Below the pieces are notes generated by a model, which saw only the letters and a list, made by a program, of their open reading frames with translations, was not told where the DNA came from and did not search any database. Of a DNA stretch of 64,000 nucleotides, positions 17,361 through 24,800 are shown one piece after another. How positions within the stretch are numbered: the stretch's first letter is position 1; each line of letters begins with the position of its first letter. Source of the DNA: Hellea sp965224755 (GTDB lineage: Bacteria > Pseudomonadota > Alphaproteobacteria > Caulobacterales > Maricaulaceae); NCBI GenBank assembly GCA_965224755.1, contig OZ245061.1, positions 434,001 through 498,000 on the forward strand, read 5' to 3'. The position numbers were made by a program, and so were the translations under genes.

Positions 17361-18671
17361 CTAGGGCATCGCTGAATTATTTTTTGGGGCGCCTTCGATC
17401 TGTCCGATCAGGAAGCTTTCTGCATCGCCGGCGACGGCGATATCGTCCAGAGGCGTGCGCAGCTCTGACATATCCGATACCGGCTGCACGAGATGCGGGG
17501 TGACAATAATCACCAGCTCGGTTTCGGCTTTCTGATAACGGGTCGAGCGGAACAATGAGCCTAGGATAGGGATGTCGCCAATCCACGGCGTTTGTGTTTT
17601 GCGATTTGACGTTTCGTTTTGCAGCAATCCGGCAATGGCAAAGCTTTGTGAATTGCGCAGCTCAATTGTTGTATTGACGCGGCGCACGCGCAGAGCCGGA
17701 ACTTCGACGCCGGCAATGCGCACTGAATTTGTATTATCAAGCTGGCTGACTTCAGGCGCGACTTTTAGATTGATAATGCCGTCATCGAGAACTGTCGGCG
17801 TGAAAGCCAAGCCTACGCCGAATTGACGAAATTCAATCGCGATACGGCCATTATCGGCTGAGACCGGAATAGGAAACTCGCCGCCTGCGAGGAAGCTCGC
17901 GGTCTCGCCCGACATAGCGACGAGGTTGGGCTCAGCCAATGTGCGGATAATGCCTTTTTCTTCCATGGCCTGAATCGAGGCGTCAATAGAGGCGGCCCCG
18001 ATTGTGCCCGAGACAACGCCCGATAAAACCGGATTGACTAAAGCTTGTCCGCTTTGAAAGGCAAAGTCTCCGGCTTGCTGTGTCAAAAGACCAATGCCTA
18101 ATTCTTTGACAGCGTCGCGCGTGGCTTCGACAAAGCGGACTTCCAGCATCACCTGATGCGAGTCGCGAATGGATAATCCGCTAGTGACGCGGTCAGGCGC
18201 ATAGGCCTGCGCGATTTTTTCGGCTTGTTTAGCAACGCGGTCATTGCTGACATTGCCGGAGAGATATATCCCGTTCGCCATGCTGCGCACTTCTATGCGG
18301 TCTGCGGGGAAAGTTTCAAACAGTGTTTTCTTTAAACCCGCAACATCAAAGCCGACCGTAACATCGACGATATCGACCAAGCGCTTTTGCGCGTCATAAA
18401 GCATGACATTAGTCTTGCCGCTGGTTTTGCCGAGCACTTGAAAAGATTTATCGGTCAGGACAACAACATCGGCAATCTCGGCATTGGCGACGCGGATTTC
18501 TTTGAACGCATCATCTGTACGCATGACTATCATGTCGTCTTTGGTGACGGTGGTCGAGACGCGGGCCGAGGTTGAGGCATTATCCACCCACGATTTGGCC
18601 ATAGCGGGCGCTGCGGATAAGGAAGCGAGCATGAGGGCGAGGCCCAAAGAGGTTTTAAAGGTGCGTGTCAT
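17361..18671 (-). CDS. cpaC: Outer-membrane secretin of the Tad pilus (CpaC/RcpA)
   Basis: A 436-residue secretin through which the Flp pilus leaves the cell. It has a signal peptide (about 1-26, ending APAMA), a pilus-type N-terminal domain, a BON-like segment (VRSMANGIYLSGNVSNDRVA) and a C-terminal secretin domain ending QTPWIGDIPILGSLFRS and ELVIIVTPHLV. I chose the ATG at 18671, preceded by GGGAGGATAG, because it gives a clean signal peptide; the longer frame to 18881 overlaps cpaB by about 210 bases. It begins one base after the cpaB stop. Confidence 0.94.
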   Translation of the reverse strand: MTRTFKTSLGLALMLASLSAAPAMAKSWVDNASTSARVSTTVTKDDMIVMRTDDAFKEIRVANAEIADVVVLTDKSFQVLGKTSGKTNVMLYDAQKRLVDIVDVTVGFDVAGLKKTLFETFPADRIEVRSMANGIYLSGNVSNDRVAKQAEKIAQAYAPDRVTSGLSIRDSHQVMLEVRFVEATRDAVKELGIGLLTQQAGDFAFQSGQALVNPVLSGVVSGTIGAASIDASIQAMEEKGIIRTLAEPNLVAMSGETASFLAGGEFPIPVSADNGRIAIEFRQFGVGLAFTPTVLDDGIINLKVAPEVSQLDNTNSVRIAGVEVPALRVRRVNTTIELRNSQSFAIAGLLQNETSNRKTQTPWIGDIPILGSLFRSTRYQKAETELVIIVTPHLVQPVSDMSELRTPLDDIAVAGDAESFLIGQIEGAPKNNSAMP

Positions 18672-18672
18672 T

Positions 18673-19593
18673 CTATCCTCCCGCCAATGTCGGCTCGGTG
18701 ATTTCGCGGTGAACACTGATCTCGTCGCGGGCTTCGCCGCGAATGACGGTAACTTGGGCTGTGCGTGCAGTGGGTTGTTTTTTAGCGGGCCGCGCGCGGT
18801 AAGGCCGGCGGGCTTGACGCGCCGTAGATTTACCAAGAGTGGAGGCTTTGACGGTAGAGACAGCGACCATTTCTGTTTCACCCAGAGCGCGCAGGGTTAA
18901 AGACAGCTTGCCGCTATCGAGCGCCAGATGTAGGCGCTGGGCATCGGCATTTGTGACTTCTACCGTGACCGTGCGGGCAAGGTCAGCGGCGTCGGTTTCG
19001 TCTGACAGGTTCTGGTCAATACCCAATACTTTTATATTTTGCAGCAAAACATCGGCGATAAGTTCTGTGCCGCCGCGCCGTGTATCCGGGTTTTTGTCCC
19101 GCGTATAAATAACGTCGACGAAATCCCCAGGAACGATAAAACCGGCCACGCCCGCAACATCATCCACGCGGATAGATGCCGCGCGGTAGCCCTCTGATAT
19201 ACGGGCCGATAAAGACCCCTTACCGCCGGGGCCGCTGATTTTATAATCCAGCAAAGGTTCGTTCAGGCGCATTTGGGTGAGCACAACGGTGCGGGCGGTA
19301 TAATCGGTGAAAATATCTTCAATCGCAGAATAGGCCCCGACCGGCACCGCGTCTTCGGGGTAATCAACAATACGCAAAGCTTCGGGGGATAATGTGTCGC
19401 CAAAGGAAAGATCGTTTCTGACAATGACGACAGGCATACCGAAAGACGGCGCGGCGGCTTGCGTAGTTTGCGCCGGGCGTATTTGGCGGTATTCATCTTC
19501 AATCGCGTCATTGATCCAGCCGCGCGCCAGAAAGACGGCCATAAGACCGAAGGCGGCAGAGGCCCCTAATGTGACAAGTGTATTGAGGCGCAT
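18673..19593 (-). CDS. cpaB: Flp pilus assembly protein CpaB/RcpC
   Basis: A 306-residue protein with a single N-terminal membrane anchor (about 5-22). A SAF domain follows (RNDLSFGDTLSPEALRIVDY) and then the RcpC/CpaB domain (IVPGDFVDVIYTRD near residue 150). CpaB interacts with the secretin and is required for Flp pili. The ATG at 19593 is preferred over the upstream in-frame one because it places the anchor at the N-terminus. It is the first gene of the tad operon; a TTAA-N7-TTAA box lies about 100 bases upstream. Confidence 0.9.
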   Translation of the reverse strand: MRLNTLVTLGASAAFGLMAVFLARGWINDAIEDEYRQIRPAQTTQAAAPSFGMPVVIVRNDLSFGDTLSPEALRIVDYPEDAVPVGAYSAIEDIFTDYTARTVVLTQMRLNEPLLDYKISGPGGKGSLSARISEGYRAASIRVDDVAGVAGFIVPGDFVDVIYTRDKNPDTRRGGTELIADVLLQNIKVLGIDQNLSDETDAADLARTVTVEVTNADAQRLHLALDSGKLSLTLRALGETEMVAVSTVKASTLGKSTARQARRPYRARPAKKQPTARTAQVTVIRGEARDEISVHREITEPTLAGG

Positions 19594-19688
19594 CAGCCCA
19601 TCCCTTTCATCCCATGTTCCCCCTCCCAAAAGGGGAACTTGGCATTGGGGTAGGGCAAAGATTAAAAATTTCTGTCAAGAAAGAGAGT

Positions 19689-19703
19689 TTAATAAAGGCT
19701 TAA
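19689..19703. promoter_or_regulatory. CtrA-like box upstream of the tad operon
   Basis: TTAA (19689-19692), seven bases, TTAA (19700-19703) matches the CtrA core TTAA-N7-TTAA; the final C of the consensus is A here. It lies 96 bases upstream of cpaB and about 120 bases upstream of the divergent secreted-protein gene. CtrA controls pilus genes in Caulobacter, so the position is suggestive. The 195-base gap holds no gene that I can see. Confidence 0.4.
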
Positions 19704-19824
19704 ATTATGGGTTAAAAAAAGATGAAGAGCCGGCGCGAAAATAGCAGAAGCATTAGAAGTCTATTAAGCATGTGGGTATATTTTACATGGTAATTGTAAC
19801 TTAATTGCCGGAAAAGAGCCTGTT

Positions 19825-20316
19825 ATGCGCTATATAAATCTTCCCCATTTTACTTTAACCCTCATCGCTGCAGGAAGCTTGATGACGTCGGTTTCTGCCT
19901 CTGCTTTGACGGCTCAGCAAGTTGTTGAAAAAGAAGTCATTGTACAAATGCCTGACGGCACAGAAACTATCACCCGCGAGGCTGCCGAAATGATCGTGCC
20001 GGGCGAGCGGATTGTTTATACGCTCAATTTTACCAATGATCAGGCCGAACCGGCGACGGGTTTGGTCTTGACTATGCCCGTGCCGGGCGCTGTCAGGTAT
20101 ATGGACGGGAGCGCCACGGATGTTGGCGCGCGCGTTGTTTATTCTGCGGATGGCGGTAACACATTTGCCAAACGGGCAACGGTTCAGGTCGCCGATATTG
20201 ACGGCACACTCCGCCGCGCTTCAGCCGGAGAGATCACTCATGTGCGCTGGACGGTTTCGGGCCCGGTCGCCGCGGGCGAGAGTGGGAGCTTATCCTTTAA
20301 AGGTGTTTTAAAATAA
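19825..20316 (+). CDS. Secreted DUF11-like protein
   Basis: A 163-residue protein with a signal peptide ending about SVSASA (residue 27). The mature part resembles a DUF11-type beta-sandwich domain: VPGERIVYTLNFTNDQAEPA, then LVLTMPVPGAVRYMDGSATD and a terminal VAAGESGSLSFKGVLK strand. Such domains are common in surface and cell-envelope proteins. It is the first of three secreted proteins of this type in a row on the plus strand, divergent from the tad operon, and is followed by a terminator. Its binding partner is unknown. Confidence 0.75.
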   Translation: MRYINLPHFTLTLIAAGSLMTSVSASALTAQQVVEKEVIVQMPDGTETITREAAEMIVPGERIVYTLNFTNDQAEPATGLVLTMPVPGAVRYMDGSATDVGARVVYSADGGNTFAKRATVQVADIDGTLRRASAGEITHVRWTVSGPVAAGESGSLSFKGVLK

Positions 20317-20355
20317 AATTCTCAATCGAATTTTTGCAGTTCAACTTTTAGTGTA

Positions 20356-20386
20356 AAGCCCGGCCTCGTTCCGGGCTTAATTTTTA
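20356..20386 (+). terminator. Rho-independent terminator
   Basis: AAGCCCGG (20356-20363), a seven-base loop and CCGGGCTT (20371-20378) are followed by AATTTTTAT. This ends transcription from the secreted-protein gene at 19825 and separates it from the next gene. Confidence 0.75.
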
Positions 20387-20492
20387 TCGGTTCGAAACCC
20401 GTCAAAATAAAAAACTTAAAAGCCTAAATAAAAACTTAATACCGCGCCCTTTGAAATCATTTAACTTATTGAAATATAACAATAAATATGTC

Positions 20493-20580
20493 TATTGGTT
20501 AACCAATATTAAGGCCTCGTTAGAAGCCCATTAACTATGTTTCTAAGGGACGATTTAACCACTTTTGATTACAATTAACC
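20493..20580. promoter_or_regulatory. Palindrome and TTAACC repeats upstream of the second secreted-protein gene
   Basis: A perfect 16-bp palindrome, TATTGGTTAACCAATA, spans 20493-20508. A TTAA-N7-TTAG box (20509-20523, one mismatch to the CtrA core) abuts it. TTAACC recurs at 20555-20560 and 20575-20580, exactly 20 bases apart. The whole stretch 20387-20605 is AT-rich, contains no gene, and is the likely promoter region of the next gene. Which proteins bind is inference. Confidence 0.35.
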
Positions 20581-20605
20581 TACCAACTAAATAAGGAAGT
20601 GGGTT

Positions 20606-21766
20606 ATGACTAAATCAAAACAAATATTGAAGGGTCTGTTGGGGGCAACGGCTCTAACAGCTTTTTCGGCGGGCAGCGCTTATGCGCAGCACGTTCCGGG
20701 GACGGAAAATAATTACACGGCGGCGGGCGCGAATGTGTCCAACACATTTACGCTGAACTATAATGTGAGCGGTACACCGCAAACACAAATCGACAATATT
20801 TCTGGCATACCCGGAGATCCTGACGGCCCAACAGAATTTACGGTTGACCGTTTGGTCGATCTGACCGTCAATTCAGAAGGCGATAATACAGTAGCGCCCG
20901 GCGCCACGAATGAAGAGCTTATCTTCTCTGTGGTCAATGATGGTAACGACACATTTGATTATGTTCTGTCTGTCGTTGAAGAGGGCGGCGATGATATAAA
21001 TACGGACGACCCTGTCGCCCCGGCTGTTGTTATCAGCTATTATATAGATGACGGCGACGGCATTTATGAACCGGGCGCGGGAGACGGCGCAACGGCAACG
21101 ACTTATAACCCAGCTAATCCGCCGCAACTCGGCCCTGATGATGTGCTTTGGGTTGTTATCACGCAGGACATTCCGGCAGGTGCTGTTGACGGCAATACGG
21201 CCGATATCTCGCTTATTGCTGATACGGTTGACTCGGTATCGCATGTTCCCGTTACGGCGGACGGCGATGGTAACAGCCTGACGGGCGTCGCTGAAAATGT
21301 TCTCAATGACGGCACGGGCACAGCTAATGAAGTTGCCAATGCCGGTGATCATTCTGCGACCGGAACCTATATCGTAGCTTCGGCTAATATTACAGCGGCC
21401 AAAGTTGTCGGGGTTCACGACGAAGCCGGAACAGGCTGCACAACAACAACGGGCGCTGCCATTGGCGGATATGCCATTCCGGGCGCTTGTGTTGAATATG
21501 TGATTACGGTTGTTAATTCCGGCTCAGACGCCGCGACAACTATCGTCATCAATGACGTGCTCGATGATGAATTATCATTCGGCGCGGCCTCATTTGGCGG
21601 TGATTTTACGGGCGGTTCATTTGCCTCTCCGGCCTTGCCGGCTAACGGCACGGACTGCAATGCTGGTGCTTGTGTGGTCAATTTGACCGGCGCTACGCTT
21701 CCGGCGCCAGTTGCGCCGGCGACCTCAACAACGGGCACGGTGACAATCCGCGCCATTGTTAAGTAA
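20606..21766 (+). CDS. Secreted DUF11-domain protein
   Basis: A 386-residue exported protein with a signal peptide ending at SAYA (about residue 27) and GGAAG 12 bases before the ATG. The mature sequence is acidic, rich in Asp, Gly, Ala and Thr, and mostly beta. The N-terminal half contains VTVNSEGDN-like strands and the repeat-like ESVVNDGNDTFDYVLSV region. The C-terminal 130 residues form a DUF11-type domain (GACVEYVITVVNSGSDAAT, then IVINDVLDDELSF). Two Cys pairs occur in that domain. It lies immediately upstream of the giant outer-membrane protein and is probably functionally linked to it. Confidence 0.75.
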   Translation: MTKSKQILKGLLGATALTAFSAGSAYAQHVPGTENNYTAAGANVSNTFTLNYNVSGTPQTQIDNISGIPGDPDGPTEFTVDRLVDLTVNSEGDNTVAPGATNEELIFSVVNDGNDTFDYVLSVVEEGGDDINTDDPVAPAVVISYYIDDGDGIYEPGAGDGATATTYNPANPPQLGPDDVLWVVITQDIPAGAVDGNTADISLIADTVDSVSHVPVTADGDGNSLTGVAENVLNDGTGTANEVANAGDHSATGTYIVASANITAAKVVGVHDEAGTGCTTTTGAAIGGYAIPGACVEYVITVVNSGSDAATTIVINDVLDDELSFGAASFGGDFTGGSFASPALPANGTDCNAGACVVNLTGATLPAPVAPATSTTGTVTIRAIVK

Positions 21767-21785
21767 GCGGAATTATCCACTTCCA

Positions 21786-21823
21786 TGACCTGTCACTCCA
21801 TTTCTTTTGTGAGTGACAGGTCA
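21786..21823 (+). repeat. 13-bp perfect inverted repeat between the secreted-protein genes
   Basis: TGACCTGTCACTC (21786-21798) and GAGTGACAGGTCA (21811-21823) form a perfect 13-bp stem with a 12-base loop, 19 bases after one stop and 56 bases before the next start. No T-run follows, so it may stabilise or partially terminate the upstream message, or act as an operator. Confidence 0.55.
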
Positions 21824-21878
21824 CATTCCGAAATAGCGGCTCACTTGAGTTGGCCTGTTTCGGTTGTGGGAATGAAAC

Positions 21879-24800
21879 GTGGCTCAATCGTTTAAACATA
21901 ATTTTGGCGCTATCGCCCTTGCCGCCTCTGCTTGGATTGCAGGTTCGGACGGCGCGCTTGCGGCTGAGTTCGGCACTGAAGTTATCAATGTTGCCACGGT
22001 CAGTTATTCTGTCGGCAGTTCTACGGATACTGTCGCAACCAATCAGGTCGTTTTTACCATAAGACCTGCCGCGACCCCTGCGGTCATTGAATTTTTCCGC
22101 CATTCTCCGGCGGCCCCCTCTCCGATCCTGCGCAGTGTTAATGGCTCGGATTATAGCGCTTCCGGCAATCTGGACGGGCCCTTTGACGCTATTGGCAATC
22201 CGGTCACAACAGGCGGCGCTCTCGTTGACCTTTCTGGCGAAATTCCGCTCATCCCCGCAGCGACCTATCTGGCTGGCGAGCTTATGTTCGTGCGCGTTAC
22301 GGATATGGGGCAAAATTTCGACTCAAATGAAATCGAAACTCTTGTTATCACGATTACGGCCGATAATGGCGATCTTATTGTTATGCGGCTTTATGAGTCG
22401 GAGCCCGACTCCGGCGAGTTTTGGGCGTATCTGCCATCAACGCGCCTCGCCACGCCGAGGCATGATCCGGTCATTACGGCAAGCCAGAACACACAATTAA
22501 CCGCCACTTATGTGGATATATTCGATTCCACGGATGTGACGGTGGATACGGCGATTGTCGATCCTCTTAACCGCGTATTCAGTTCCGTTACGGGCGAGCC
22601 TGTCAGCGGCGCGACTATCACCTTGATTGATTTAAATACAGGCCAAGAGGCCGTAGTTTACGGCGTTGACGGGTTCTCCGCATTTCCATCCGAAGTTATC
22701 AGCGGCAGTGAAGTTACAGATACAAGCGGCATCACTTACGAAATGAATACGGGTGAGTTCCGCTTCCCGTTGTTGGAAGCCGGACGCTATGTTGTGCGTG
22801 TGGATCCGCCCGAGGGTTACCGTTTTGCCTCTGTCGTGCCGCCAGAAGTTTTGGCTGGTCTTGGCGGCGGCGCGCCATCAGGCGCGACCCAGGCTTCGGG
22901 CAGTAGCGGCTTTGTCATCATTGATGCCTCTTATGGCGGGGATTATATACTCGATCCGTCCGGCCCGCTCCGCTTTGATATCCCGCTCGACCCGGATAGC
23001 GAGATTGTTCTGAACAAGACCGCTGACCGGACATATGGCGATGTTGGCGACTTTATCAATTATACGGTGACCATTGAAAATCGCGGCGATGTTGCCGCCC
23101 CGATCATGCTCTATGATACGCTGCCAATAGGGTTTCGTTATGTACAAGGCACATCTCGCTTAATACAGGGAAATATTGACGATCCTGATATCTCGCCGGA
23201 TGCGACGATGCTGACCTTCCCGATGGGAACAATCACGCCGGGCACAACGCTCACTTTGGATTATGCGCTGGAAATAGGGCCTGGCGCGCCGATGGGCGAC
23301 GCCGTCAACCAAGCGGTTATCCTTGGCCGCGATGGGGATCAATTGTCCAATATTGCGCGCGCAGGCATTCGCTTGCGCGAAGATTTGATCCGGTCACGCT
23401 CGACCATTGTTGGCCGTATTTCGGAAAAGTCCTGTGATGGGGATGAAGATTGGGCGCGGGGCATTGAGCGCGGCATAGGCGTTGCGGGGGTTCGCCTCTA
23501 TATGGAAACCGGGGCCTATGTTGTCTCCGATCCTGACGGGCTGTTCCATTTTGAAGGGGTCACCACAGGCACCCATATAGTGCAAGTCGATAAAGTGACC
23601 CTGCCGCAGGGCTTCGAGTTGATGAAATGCGAAGAGAATACCCGCTATGCAGGCTCGATGCAGTCAAAATTTGTTGATGTTCAGGGCGGCGGTATCTGGC
23701 GCGCCAATTTCTATCTCAAACAGACCGGCGCGCGCGAAGAAAAGGTCGAAGTCGAAATTTTCAACAACGCCAAAGAATATCTCGATTATGATAGCGCGTG
23801 GCTGGACGCCCAAAATTCTGACATTGAATGGGTCTATCCGGATATAAGCCGCACGCCGTCCAAGCCTTCGACCAATATTGGTATCAAACACGGCGCCGGG
23901 CAGAGTATAAAAATCACGGTCAATGGCCGGTCTATCTCGGATATGAATTTTGCCGGGAAAGACGGCAGCGTCAATGGCGGGGCTATGATTAGCCGCTGGC
24001 GCGGCGTTGATTTGCTGGAAGGCCGAAATGAAATCATAGCGGCGGTTAAAGATAAAAGCGGAACCGTCATCAAGACTCTGCGCGAAAATATCTATTATGT
24101 GAAAAAGATTGCCCGCGCGACGGCCATGCCCGACCGCTCTACCCTGATTGCCGATGGCCGCACGGTTCCGATTGTGGCCATCCGTATGGAAGACGAGGCG
24201 GGCCGCCCGGTTCATGCCGGCAGGATCACGACCATAGATGTTGAGCCGCCTTACCGTCTTTATGACGAAACCGGCCAAAACCGCTTGCTGGACCAGACGC
24301 AGGAGCTTTTAGCCCCGCTTTCCGCCCGGCAGGACTTCTCTATCGGCCCAGACGGTATTTTGAAGGTTAAACTACAGCCGACTCTGCGCACGGGTAAGGT
24401 CACAGTTATTGCGACTTTGGATAATGGCCGCAAAGTTCCGATCTATATGTATATGGAGCCTGAAAAGCGCGACTGGATTTTGGTTGGGCTGGCCGAAGGC
24501 TCTATTGGCTATGATAAAATTTCAGGCAACGCCATTGCGCTGGGCGAAACCGAAGGCGAAGACGTTATCAAAGATGGCCGCGTGGCGTTTTTCGCTAAGG
24601 GCCTGATCAAGGGTAATTGGCTCATGACCCTGTCTGTGGACACGGATAAGCGCAGAGGCGACCGCGATGGCGACTTTCTCGGCGAAATTGACCCTAATGC
24701 CTATTACACGCTTTATGGTGACCGCTCTTATCAACAATTTGAGGGCGTGTCCCGCTATCCCGTTTTCGTTAAACTTGAAAAGCGCCAAGCCTATGCCATG

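Noticed and set aside
23664..24278. 204-residue minus-strand frame in the giant surface protein gene
   Set aside because: Shadow of a single long coding frame that shows domain structure.
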